Source of the DNA: Zhongshania sp. R06B22 | GTDB taxonomy: Bacteria > Pseudomonadota > Gammaproteobacteria > Pseudomonadales > Spongiibacteraceae | NCBI RefSeq assembly: GCF_040892595.1 | Contig: NZ_JBFRYB010000001.1 | Coordinates: 1,736,001-1,800,000, forward strand | Length of the DNA: 64,000 bases | Direction: 5' to 3' | Shown here: one piece after another, positions 34,601 to 43,169 of the stretch | Layout: each line of letters starts with the position of its first letter | Position numbering within the stretch: position 1 is the first letter of the stretch | Made by a program: the position numbers and the translations under genes | Notes under the pieces: generated by a model | The model's database searches: none | What the model was told of the DNA's origin: nothing | What the model saw: only the letters and a program-made list of their open reading frames with translations

Positions 34601-36454
34601 GGCAATGGCATGCTGCTATCGAAGAAAACGGCCTTAATCGCGGCCTTCAATCATCTGCATATTTTTCTTGATCCGACACCCAATACCGAAGAAAGCTGGA
34701 AGGAGCGCAAACGCCTATTTAAACTGCCCCGTTCAAACTGGAGCGATTACGACAAAGCACTTCTGTCAAAAGGCGGCGACATTTATTCCCGCACATTAAA
34801 AAGTATTACACCTAGCGAGCAAGCCTGCCGCGCATTGGCCTTGGAACACCGCGCTTACACCCCAGATGAACTGATTTACCACATTCTGCAAGCCCCGGTG
34901 GACTTACTTTGGAACGGCGGTATTGGCACCTATGTCAAAGCAGAGAGCGAAACTCATCAACAAGCGGGAGATCGTGCCAACGACAATCTCCGTGTGAACG
35001 GCGCGCAATTACGCTGCAAGGCGGTAGGCGAAGGTGGTAACTTGGGCCTTACCCAAGCCGGGCGTATTGAATACGCGCTGAAGGGTGGGCTGTGTAATGC
35101 TGACTTTATCGACAATTCGGCCGGTGTCGACTCATCAGACAATGAGGTCAATATAAAAATACTGCTTAACGAGCTTGTCGCCAAACAAGCAATAAGTTTT
35201 ATCGATCGAAATAAACTGCTGAAAAGCATGACCAAAGATGTGGAGCGGCAAGTTCTACGCAGTAACTACCTGCAAACTCAATCGATTAGTATGGTTGCCT
35301 CGCAATCGCCGGAGCGCTTGGGTGAGCAGGCTGAACTGATCCGCATATTAGAACGCGACGCCGGGCTGGATCGAAAACTCGAATCACTACCCGATGAAAA
35401 AACCATTCAAGGCCGCCGCACTGCAGGACTCGGGCTCACCCGCCCTGAGCTAGCCTGCCTATTGTCTTACTCCAAAATACATATCAATAAAATTTTGCTG
35501 GATTCTACTGTTCCCGAAGATCCCTATCTAGCACAGGAGCTATACCGCTATTTCCCGCAACAATTAGGTGAACGCTACCCCGACGAAATCAGCCAGCACC
35601 GCCTGCGCCGAGAAATTATTTGCACGGTGATTACCAATAGCTTGGTAAACCGCATGGGTAGCGCCTTTGCCCATCGTTTAAATGACGAGCTTGGCAACAG
35701 CTTCGAAGATATCGCTCGCGCGTATACCGTTGCGCGTGATCTTTTCGACATTCGCTCACTTTGGACGGACATTGAAAAACTAGACAATAAAGTGCCCGAC
35801 GAATTACAAACGCGCATGATGGTTGAAATCCGCCGCCTCGTAAAACATGTCACGCTATGGCTAATCAACAACAAGGAGCAACTAAACAATATTCAGAGCT
35901 TAATAAACCGCTACGCTGCAGACATAAAGTTGCTGGGCGACGAAGTTAAACACTATTTGTCTGAGGATGAGTTACAACTCATTGAGCATCGTATTACTGA
36001 GTACTGCAACAGCGGCATTCCACGCCAAGTGGCGCAACGGGTTGTTATGCTCAAAGCCCTGTTCGCGAGTCCCGACATCACTTGGCTGAAGGAGCACACC
36101 AGCGTTTCTGCAAAAGTTTTAAGCGAAATCTACTTCAGATTGGCGGAGTCCTTACAAATAACTTGGGTGCGTCGGAATATCGACAAACTCACTGCCGAGT
36201 CCCGCTGGCATGCATTGGCCCGCAACGCCCTGCGCGATGATTTATATCAGCGTCACCGCGAGCTCTGCGCCAAAGTGGCCGGCGACATCGACGTGAATGG
36301 CCACATCGCGACGGAGCTCGATAACTGGCTGGACGGCAACAATGTTCAAACTGGGTATTTGAGCAACTTGATTGCAGAGGTTAAAAGTACTCAGCAAGCC
36401 GACTACCTAAGCTTATCGGTCATATTGCGGCAGTTGGGACGGCTGTCCGCATAA
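31652..36454 (+). CDS. gdhB: NAD-specific glutamate dehydrogenase, large (about 180 kDa) type
   Basis: The 1600-residue protein matches the length of the bacterial L180 NAD-glutamate dehydrogenases. The N-terminal half contains ACT-like regulatory domains ([20 protein letters not shown] near 88). The catalytic core is near residues 785-1100: [20 protein letters not shown], the lysine motif [10 protein letters not shown], and the Rossmann part [18 protein letters not shown]. It oxidises glutamate to 2-oxoglutarate and ammonia with NAD, mainly for catabolism of glutamate and arginine. The gene stands alone between intergenic regions of 638 and 199 bases. Confidence 0.95.
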   Translation: [1600 protein letters not shown]

Positions 36455-36653
36455 TCGTACTTTTTTCTTTCTGATTGTCCGCTAATTATCTGTCATTTGG
36501 TTTGACGTATAAGGTCGACAACCGCAGTAACATTCGGTCAATACGTACTGAAATTGCTGCGTCTGTGACATACCATCTCCAGATCAAGCTGGGAACGACG
36601 CTTTGATAATGAAGTAGTATGATTTCAGTAAAGCTAGGGAAGGTGCCTTTGTT

Positions 36654-37808
36654 ATGTTTAAAATTGTAGTCAGTCACAGCAATGACCCGGACACACGCTC
36701 AGCTACCGAAGACCTTCTCCTTCAGTGCGATAAACAGCTTGATGGGCAGATGCCAACGGCGGGGCTGCTATTTGCAGCTATTGATTTTGATCATCAATCA
36801 CTGCTAAACGACATTATGGATGCATGGCCTGACCTGCAACTGATTGGCTGCACCACCGATGGTGAGGTTTCCTCGGTACTTGCGTTCCAGCAAGATTCCG
36901 TCACGCTGATGCTGTTCTGCGCTGACAACTCGATTCAAATCAGTGCAGGTATCGGCAGCGACGCATCGAGTGACGCGGCGGCAAGCGCCAGATCGGCTAT
37001 CACACAGGCGACACAAGCTTTGACCAAGCCCGTGCGCTTATGCATTACGGTGCCTGAAAGCCTAGGGGTCAACAGTAAGGCCATTCTCGACGGTCTAGCA
37101 GATGCACTGCCCAATGGCGTACCTGTGGTGGGAGGCTTGGCCGCAGACCGATGGCAATTCGACACCACCTACCAATTTCACGGTCGATCTTTGTATTCTA
37201 GTGCAGTGCCGGTGTTACTGTTTGCTGGCGCCTTGCGTTGCGCCCATGGGGTTGCCAGCGGCTGGCAGCCAATAGGTAATCCGGGTATCGTGACGCGCTC
37301 GAAAGCTAACACAGTTTACGAAATAGATGGTGAGCCGGCACTGTCTTATTATCGAGAGTATCTCGGCAAACACGAACCGTCATCCAACTACCCGCTTGCA
37401 GTCTTCACTGAAGACGACCAGTTTTACTTGCGTGCTCCCAGCGGTGAATTTGATACAGAAACAGGTAGCGTTAATTTTTTCGCTGAAGTACCAGTGGGTG
37501 CTAAGGTTCAGATGAGCGAGTCAAATAGGGATGATATTCTGGCGGCCAGCCGCGAATCGATGCTACAAGCTGTCGCTGCTTATGGCCCCGGCGAGCCTGT
37601 CGCGGCGCTGTACTTTTCTTGTGCAAGTCGGCGTCAGCTATTGGGAACCCGCACACACGAAGAATTCGAACAAGCACGCGACAGCATTGGTATCAGCGTA
37701 CCGAGTTGCGGCTTTTACACCAACGGCGAAATTAGTCCCATGGAACTTGGCGCAGCTACCCATTTTCACAATGAAACGTTTATTTCGCTATTGATCGGTT
37801 CCGAATAA
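36654..37808 (+). CDS. FIST-domain sensor protein, NosP-like
   Basis: The 384-residue soluble protein has a FIST N domain (about 15-210; ADALPNGVPVVGGLAADRWQ is typical) and a FIST C domain (about 220-365; VAALYFSCASRRQLLGTRTH). FIST proteins bind small ligands. The NosP subgroup binds haem and nitric oxide and is encoded next to a histidine kinase (NahK), which is exactly the neighbour here at 26 bases. Haem binding cannot be read from the sequence, so nitric oxide sensing is inference. Confidence 0.85.
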   Translation: MFKIVVSHSNDPDTRSATEDLLLQCDKQLDGQMPTAGLLFAAIDFDHQSLLNDIMDAWPDLQLIGCTTDGEVSSVLAFQQDSVTLMLFCADNSIQISAGIGSDASSDAAASARSAITQATQALTKPVRLCITVPESLGVNSKAILDGLADALPNGVPVVGGLAADRWQFDTTYQFHGRSLYSSAVPVLLFAGALRCAHGVASGWQPIGNPGIVTRSKANTVYEIDGEPALSYYREYLGKHEPSSNYPLAVFTEDDQFYLRAPSGEFDTETGSVNFFAEVPVGAKVQMSESNRDDILAASRESMLQAVAAYGPGEPVAALYFSCASRRQLLGTRTHEEFEQARDSIGISVPSCGFYTNGEISPMELGAATHFHNETFISLLIGSE

Positions 37809-37834
37809 AATTCCGATAAGCAGGCCAATAATTG

Positions 37835-38797
37835 ATGTCAACCGAAACAGAAAAGCAACTTCGCATTCTGCGCAAGCAGCTCGAGCGCTCAGAAGCCGAC
37901 CGTGCAGAATTAGAAATTAACAAAGAAAAAGGCGACGCATTACTGCATAACGTGATTATTGAGCTGCGCGAATCCAAGCAAGACCTAGAATCAAAAAGCA
38001 CACTGCTGGAACAGGCGCTAAAGGAACTGCACTCAGCCCAAGATGTGCTGATTCAATCGGAAAAGATGTCAGCCCTAGGTCAACTGGTGGCGGGTGTGGC
38101 ACACGAGGTCAATACACCCATCGGCGTTGGTGTGACCGCCGCGTCACATATGCAAAGCGCGACACAATCATTGCTAGACAAGGTAGAGGAAAATACGCTC
38201 ACGCACAGCTTTGCTAGTACTTCAGTGTTACACATTCAGGAATGCGCGGATATCGTTTTACGCAATCTGCTGCGTGCTGCGGACCTTATCAACAACTTTA
38301 AGCAGGTTGCAGTTGACTGTTCGTTTCAGAGCAATCGCGTCTTCAATATAAATGAGTATCTCAATAGCGTAATAATCTCAGTGAAATCGTTGCTCGATAA
38401 ACGTGATGTCACTGTGTCGATTGATGGCCCACTAGAACTTTCCATATATAGCGATCCCGGATCATTTGCTCAAGTCATCACCAACTTCGTTACTAATTCC
38501 CTCGCCCATGGCTTTGTCTCTAACAAGCCGGGACATATCCACATCGACTTTGAAGCGCAAGGCGACTGCTTGTGCTTGCGCTACCGAGACGACGGTGCGG
38601 GTATTAGCGCTACGCATATTAAACAGATATACGAACCATTTTTTACGACTCGGCGTGGAGAGGGCGGGAGTGGTCTAGGCCTGAATATTGTATTCAATAT
38701 AATAGTAAATAAACTCAAAGGTAGTATCCATTGCGACAGCGAGCTCGGCGAAGGTTGCTGCTTTACGGTGATACTTCCAGGCCTGCAAACAGCATAG
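37835..38797 (+). CDS. stand-alone histidine kinase, partner of FIST protein
   Basis: The 320-residue kinase has no membrane segment and no PAS or other sensor domain. Residues 1-75 form a coiled coil (QLERSEADRAELEINKEKG), followed by the phosphoacceptor motif VAGVAHEVNTPIG with His90, then the HATPase with the N box (NFVTNSLAHGF), DDGAGIS and GSGLGLNI. It must get its signal from another protein, most likely the FIST protein upstream. No response regulator gene follows. The ATG at 37835 is preceded by a weak ribosome binding site. Confidence 0.88.
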   Translation: MSTETEKQLRILRKQLERSEADRAELEINKEKGDALLHNVIIELRESKQDLESKSTLLEQALKELHSAQDVLIQSEKMSALGQLVAGVAHEVNTPIGVGVTAASHMQSATQSLLDKVEENTLTHSFASTSVLHIQECADIVLRNLLRAADLINNFKQVAVDCSFQSNRVFNINEYLNSVIISVKSLLDKRDVTVSIDGPLELSIYSDPGSFAQVITNFVTNSLAHGFVSNKPGHIHIDFEAQGDCLCLRYRDDGAGISATHIKQIYEPFFTTRRGEGGSGLGLNIVFNIIVNKLKGSIHCDSELGEGCCFTVILPGLQTA

Positions 38798-39276
38798 AAT
38801 AGAGCGAGGAAAAATAAATTTCTGGCGCATAGCTCTTGATTGATTCATTGCCAAACTGATTTTTACAGTACAGACCTCGGATGTAATAATCCCGGCCGGT
38901 CAGATGGCTTGGAGCTACTTGTTCACCGCAGCCGCCAAACTTTCTGGATTCCCGCCCCGAGAAAGTGTGAGGGGCGGTCACTCTGGCTGACACTCGGGAA
39001 ATTTCGGATCGGGGTGGCGTGAGATAAAGATTCGGTCTGTATGCACAAAAAGTTTGAGGCGTTTCGGCACTGCCGACCCGGAGGCCTCTTTTCGGAGTCT
39101 CTTCGCTGATTAGCCTCAAAAAGGCCGGGAAGTCACAAAAGCGGTCATGCAGCACCGCTATATCAACACGCAAGCCTTAAGTCCGAGTTAAAATGTAAAC
39201 GTAATATATTGCTCTTAGTACTTGCCAAGCGAGATTCTAGTCTTTGCTGGCATGGCATTAGGTAAGAGCGCGCGCC
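38798..39276. other. intergenic region without recognised gene
   Basis: These 479 bases contain GC-rich fragments such as GAGGGGCGGTCACTCTGG and AAAAGCGGTCATGCAG that recall the degenerate repeat family of this accessory region. A 136-codon minus-strand frame is open here but looks unlike a protein of this genome. I find no promoter or RNA gene I can defend. Confidence 0.5.
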
Positions 39277-39822
39277 TTATTTAGCCAAAATGCGTTTAAG
39301 CGTCTGATCAATAATCTGTTCTCTTTCCTGCAACTTGTGCGGATGAGCAAGCAGCCCCTCGATCACGTAAATCAGTAATTTTGCATCAAGTTGCGCCTCG
39401 TCAAGGCACACCTCGGCGTTGACCAGCTCTGACACCGATAGTTGTTCTACCATCGTATGAAACTGTTCGTGCCAGACTTGCACTTTGGTGGAATGGTTTA
39501 CGCGGGAGTGAACATCAGTCATCAATGAACCTGAGTTCTCAATTTGGCCAATCAGTGTTAGCACTCTTGCTCTGAACGTTTGCTCGCGTAACGTGGCCAT
39601 CTCGGCTATGGCTTGAGACACCACTCGGTTTAGTACAGCAATCAGGACGTCGTCCTTGTTTTCGAAGTACCAGTAAATGGTATTCGCGGCCACACCGGCG
39701 CTTCTAGCGATTTCGGCCATAGAGGTTTTGTCGTAGCCCTTTTCCTTAAGTAGCGCCATGGCTACAAGCTCGATCTCTTCCTTTTTAACTTTCGGTTCCA
39801 AGTGGCGTTTGTTGCGGGCCAA
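39277..39822 (-). CDS. TetR-family transcriptional regulator
   Basis: The protein has the TetR HTH (LLKEKGYDKTSMAEIARSAG; ANTIYWYFENKDDVLIAVLN) and a helical ligand domain. I prefer the TTG at 39822 because AGGAG lies 6 bases before it and it gives a 181-residue protein of normal size; the frame is open up to 39945 with an ATG at 39909. With the shorter start the palindrome at 39893-39906 falls in the promoter region. It is divergent from an alpha/beta hydrolase gene, its probable target. Confidence 0.88.
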   Translation of the reverse strand: MARNKRHLEPKVKKEEIELVAMALLKEKGYDKTSMAEIARSAGVAANTIYWYFENKDDVLIAVLNRVVSQAIAEMATLREQTFRARVLTLIGQIENSGSLMTDVHSRVNHSTKVQVWHEQFHTMVEQLSVSELVNAEVCLDEAQLDAKLLIYVIEGLLAHPHKLQEREQIIDQTLKRILAK

Positions 39823-39892
39823 GGCAAGCTCCTGTGAGGCCGACTGATGGCCTGTTGCGTCTATTTGTTGATTGGGATTCAAGATACATGAT

Positions 39893-39906
39893 ACATTCTT
39901 GAATGT
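39893..39906. promoter_or_regulatory. palindrome, candidate TetR operator
   Basis: ACATTCTTGAATGT is a perfect inverted repeat (ACATTC-TT-GAATGT). It lies between the divergent TetR and hydrolase genes, 51 bases before the hydrolase start. A nearby GATACAT-GATACAT tandem (39883-39896) overlaps it. Confidence 0.5.
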
Positions 39907-39957
39907 CATTCTAGAAACAGGCAGGCGTAGAGCTTGCTGACACAAAGGGGCTTACAC

Positions 39958-40851
39958 ATGACTCAGTCGATCTGCCAGAAAGGCTCATTTACTCACCAGC
40001 AAACACGGTGCGCGGCAACGCTGCATAAGCGCCAGAATGCAGACGCGTCAGCGTATCCGACGATTCTGATCGTTCACGGATGGGGCGCTACCCAGCTGAC
40101 GCTGATCACAAACTACATCGCCGCGTTTAACGACGCTGGGTTTTGTGTCGTCACGTTTGACTACCCCGGCTGGGGAGACAGCGAGGGTCTCCCGCGCAAT
40201 GTCATCAGTCCATGGCGGCGCGAAAAAGTTGTCGAGAGCGCGCTGGCATATACCAAGTCACTGCCTGATGTTGATGAGACGAATATAATTCTGTGGGGTA
40301 GTTCATTCGGTGGCGGGCATGTCGTAAGGATCGCCGCAGAACACCCGGAATTGCGCGGAGCCATTGCGCAGGTGCCGATGCTTGATGGCTTGCTCGCCGT
40401 CAAGTCCGTGCCCTTGGCGCGTATGTTGCGATTTGGCGTCGACATTCTGCTTGATCTGCTCAACCCCTTCAGCACCCGTTATGTCCCAATTATCTCTGAG
40501 GCCGGTGGCTACTCATCAATGGATCGCGACGGAGCCTGGCGGGTAGAAGAATGGATAAGGGCCAACCTGACGCAACTTAATGACAACCGCGTCGCGGCCC
40601 GATCCTTGGCTACGATGGCGTTTTATCGCCCGTTTAAATACCTGCAGTCGATCCAGATTCCGACTCTGGTCATTGGCGCGACACGCGATACCGTCGCGCC
40701 ATTTGATGAAGATAAAGTAAAGCGAATGTCTTCAGAGGCTATTGAAATTCGTACTATCGATGCCAACCACTTTGACCCCTATCTCGAGCCTTGGTTTGAG
40801 GGAAATATCAAGCTACAGCTGGATTTTGCGACCAGAATTATTGCACGTTGA
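39958..40851 (+). CDS. alpha/beta hydrolase
   Basis: The 297-residue protein shows the full alpha/beta-hydrolase layout: oxyanion loop LIVHGWGATQLT near residue 39, nucleophile elbow LWGSSFGGGH near 115 (Gly-x-Ser-x-Gly), acid in VIGATRDTVAPFD near 245, and the histidine in DANHFDPYLEPW near 273. It has no signal peptide. It resembles the DUF-type peptidase/esterase group; the substrate is unknown. AAGGGG lies 8 bases before the ATG. The divergent TetR gene probably controls it. Confidence 0.88.
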   Translation: MTQSICQKGSFTHQQTRCAATLHKRQNADASAYPTILIVHGWGATQLTLITNYIAAFNDAGFCVVTFDYPGWGDSEGLPRNVISPWRREKVVESALAYTKSLPDVDETNIILWGSSFGGGHVVRIAAEHPELRGAIAQVPMLDGLLAVKSVPLARMLRFGVDILLDLLNPFSTRYVPIISEAGGYSSMDRDGAWRVEEWIRANLTQLNDNRVAARSLATMAFYRPFKYLQSIQIPTLVIGATRDTVAPFDEDKVKRMSSEAIEIRTIDANHFDPYLEPWFEGNIKLQLDFATRIIAR

Positions 40852-41442
40852 AACCTGATAGCTACGTAAAAAATGTTGTTGCAGCGCACAAGTATTTCTA
40901 TAACGAATAAGAGTGGGATAAATATCTGGGCGGCTGATAAGTCTGATCGTTTAATCTAAGAAGCTATTAAATCGTTCGCCCCTTGTAGACCGCAGTGCAT
41001 TCTCGTTGATTGTCCATAGTGAGTTGCGAGCTCTATATCCACAGTCTGACCACAAGAGGTCCGCTTTTTACCAGATCAGGAAATGCCCCTTAGTTACTGG
41101 GAGTGTTTGGCTCTAGTGTCACATTAGCGGTCAGTCGCTGAATAGCGCTGAGTACTTGGGGAAGTCCAGTCAAGCTCGTATTCAGCAGCACTGCGCTCAC
41201 TAATTCCGGTGGAAATTACTTAAGCAATTGATTTTTATTGAGAAGTGATTATGCTCAGCACTAAGGGATTCCACATCAAATGCAGGATGCACACAAATGA
41301 AAAAACCATCTCAGGCTTACTATCACTCTGATTTAAATAGAATTATCCTGCTTAATCATCTCAAGGCTTAGACTCGCTATGTACACGAGTTATAAAGCGC
41401 AACGCATTAGAATTTACTGTTAAGTTTCACAAGGAATCACCT
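40852..41442. other. intergenic region preceding the cassette array
   Basis: These 591 bases carry no credible gene. Repeat copy C lies at 41059-41143. The last part is AT-rich and leads into the first cassette gene, with AAGGA before its ATG. GTTAAGT at 41420-41426 fits an attC/attI core, but I cannot find a complementary left arm, so no integrase or attI site is called. Confidence 0.55.
41059..41143 (+). repeat. dispersed degenerate repeat, copy C (right half)
   Basis: It aligns with 31348-31433 at about 80% identity by eye; shared blocks include GGCTCTAG, GTCACATTAGCGGT and AGTCGCTGAAT. The left half seen in copies A and B is not recognisable here. Confidence 0.7.
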
Positions 41443-41982
41443 ATGAGCGAAACGAAAATAATAATTGATCTAACAGGCCCCGCGATGATTTTCGCAACGA
41501 TTGCTGGCCCTGTTCTCGCTGTATGGGCATCTGAGTGGCGACACTCTCGTAGGTCGAAGCATGAGGCTCGTGAGAGAGTTTTCCAAACACTGATGAGCAC
41601 CCGAGCAACAAGGCTGAATATCGTTCACGTCGAAGCTCTGAATCAGATAGATTTTGTATTTCAAGATAAGAAATATAACCAGATTCGAGAGTCTTGGATG
41701 TTATACCGGCAGCATTTGCAGTCAATTGAATCTGCCTCAGTTGGCGAGGCTCAAGCTGTCTGGCAGTCAAAGGCAAATGATCTTTTTGCAAATTTGCTTC
41801 ACGAGATTGCAAAGGGTTTAAATTTGTCATTTACTAAATCCTATATCATTGATAAGTCATACCGACCTGATGCCCACCTTGCTAATGAGCTGGATTTTAT
41901 TGAAATCCGCCAATTAATCTTGCAGGTATTAAAAGATGGTCGCCCTATAAATATTCGCTCCGTAGATGAGTCAAAAACTTAA
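41443..41982 (+). CDS. cassette gene 1: DUF6680-like membrane-anchored protein
   Basis: The 179-residue protein has one N-terminal hydrophobic segment (about 12-28), then a basic helical domain (ASEWRHSRRSKHEARERVFQ; TLMSTRATRLNIVHVEALNQ). This pattern, with 'FxTLMxTRxxxLxxxHVEALN', recalls the DUF6680 family, which I know as frequent in integrons and accessory islands; its role is unknown. The stop codon lies inside the left core of an attC site, as is normal for integron cassettes. AAGGA precedes the ATG. Confidence 0.7.
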   Translation: MSETKIIIDLTGPAMIFATIAGPVLAVWASEWRHSRRSKHEARERVFQTLMSTRATRLNIVHVEALNQIDFVFQDKKYNQIRESWMLYRQHLQSIESASVGEAQAVWQSKANDLFANLLHEIAKGLNLSFTKSYIIDKSYRPDAHLANELDFIEIRQLILQVLKDGRPINIRSVDESKT

Positions 41983-42047
41983 CAAATCAAAGCAGCATCG
42001 CCTTCGGCTGGACGCGCTAAAGCGCGCCGCTGTTTGAGGCGTTAGCT
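41977..42047 (+). mobile_element. attC recombination site of cassette 1
   Basis: This is a 71-base site. The left core is ACTTAAC (RYYYAAC consensus) and the right core GTTAGCT (close to GTTRRRY). The inner arms TCAAAGCAGC and GCTGTTTGA pair except for one extra G in the left arm, the extrahelical base that integrases require. GCGCGCTAAAGCGCGC forms the central stem. Confidence 0.85.
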
Positions 42048-42062
42048 CCGGTAATCCTCCCT

Positions 42063-43055
42063 ATGAGATCACGATCCCAAACACTAGCTAGAAAGTCTGT
42101 AGATGCGATGGTTGCGGCTATTGAGGCATACAACAAACCTAGCTTTTCCTACCGAGAGGAAACTTTCGCAATTCTCGCTATAAACGCGTGGGAGTTGTTA
42201 TTGAAAGCCCGGATTTTGCAGCTGTCAGGGAATAAGATCAGCTCCGTACTCAAATATGAGAAGCGGAGAAAGGCCGATGGCGAAATGTCTACTAAACTGT
42301 ACCGAGCCCAAAATAGGTCAGGGACACACCTGTCAATAGGAATGTTTAAAGCCTTTGATCTTCTGGAGCATGAATACGGTGACAGCATGCCAGCAGAGGT
42401 CAGGAAGAACTTAGAGCTCTTGTGTGAAATTAGAGACAACTCGATTCATTTTGTGAACAAAGGCTTTGATCTGGCATTGCTTGTACAGCAGCTCGGTACA
42501 GCATGTCTCAAAAATTATTTGGTGGCGGTGAGACGGTTATTTGGCATAGATTTATCAGATTATAACTTCTTCTTAATGCCTCTGGCCTTCTACGGAAGTG
42601 ATGCAGGGCTGCAGGGAGTATCTCTTAACGCCGAAGAAAAGAAGCTATCGACGTATCTGAGAGCCGAAACGCGGGTTCCAGAATCCGAAGCCGAGCCGGG
42701 CTACTACAACGTATCCTTGAACGTGAATGTTAAGTTCACTAAATCTAAGAGCGATGATTCTGAGCACGTAAGAATTACAAATGATCCAGACGCCACTCCC
42801 ATAACCATGACAGAAGAAGATGTTAGGGAAAAGTATCCTTGGGACTACAAAATCCTGACTACTAGGCTCGGAAAACGCTATTCAGATTTCAAGATCAATA
42901 AGGAATACCATGATATTCGCAAGTCGTTAGAGTCCAACGAGAATTTTTGCAACAAGCGCTACCTAGATCCAGCAGTTCGTACAGGAATTGGAAAATGTTT
43001 TTACAATCCCAATATAATTAAAGAGTTTGATAAACATTACTCGAAAAAGAGCTAA
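42063..43055 (+). CDS. cassette gene 2: DUF3644 protein with HEPN-like motif
   Basis: The 330-residue soluble protein matches DUF3644 at its N-terminus (AIEAYNKPSFSYREETFAIL; INAWELLLKARILQL). Residues 124-129 read RDNSIH, an R-x4-H motif as in HEPN ribonucleases, with the family's helical context around it. The C-terminal third (residues 200-330) is polar and charged (Lys/Asp/Glu-rich) and I do not recognise it. The stop overlaps the left core of a second attC. A role in RNA cleavage for phage or stress defence is a hypothesis from the motif and the cassette context. Confidence 0.75.
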   Translation: MRSRSQTLARKSVDAMVAAIEAYNKPSFSYREETFAILAINAWELLLKARILQLSGNKISSVLKYEKRRKADGEMSTKLYRAQNRSGTHLSIGMFKAFDLLEHEYGDSMPAEVRKNLELLCEIRDNSIHFVNKGFDLALLVQQLGTACLKNYLVAVRRLFGIDLSDYNFFLMPLAFYGSDAGLQGVSLNAEEKKLSTYLRAETRVPESEAEPGYYNVSLNVNVKFTKSKSDDSEHVRITNDPDATPITMTEEDVREKYPWDYKILTTRLGKRYSDFKINKEYHDIRKSLESNENFCNKRYLDPAVRTGIGKCFYNPNIIKEFDKHYSKKS

Positions 43056-43139
43056 CAATTGCATGGAGTGGGACAATTTTTTCCACTACGGCCTTCGGCA
43101 CTTCGTTCCAAAAATAGCCCCTCATGCAAGGCGTTAAGC
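43050..43139 (+). mobile_element. attC recombination site of cassette 2
   Basis: This is a 90-base site. The left core AGCTAAC and right core GTTAAGC are near-complementary. The arms TTGCATGGAG and CTCATGCAA pair with a single extra G on the left, the extrahelical base. The arrangement resembles Vibrio-type attC sites (ending AAGGCGTTAAGC). Confidence 0.88.
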
Positions 43140-43169
43140 AATCGAAAATACCAAACCTAAGGAGCAACA

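Noticed and set aside
38763-39173. 136-codon open frame on the minus strand
   Set aside because: It overlaps the 3' end of the kinase gene, has no ribosome binding site and its composition is not protein-like; the underlying DNA resembles degenerate intergenic repeats.
41420-41426. GTTAAGT as a possible attI or attC right core before cassette 1
   Set aside because: No complementary left core or paired arms were found in the preceding 200 bases.
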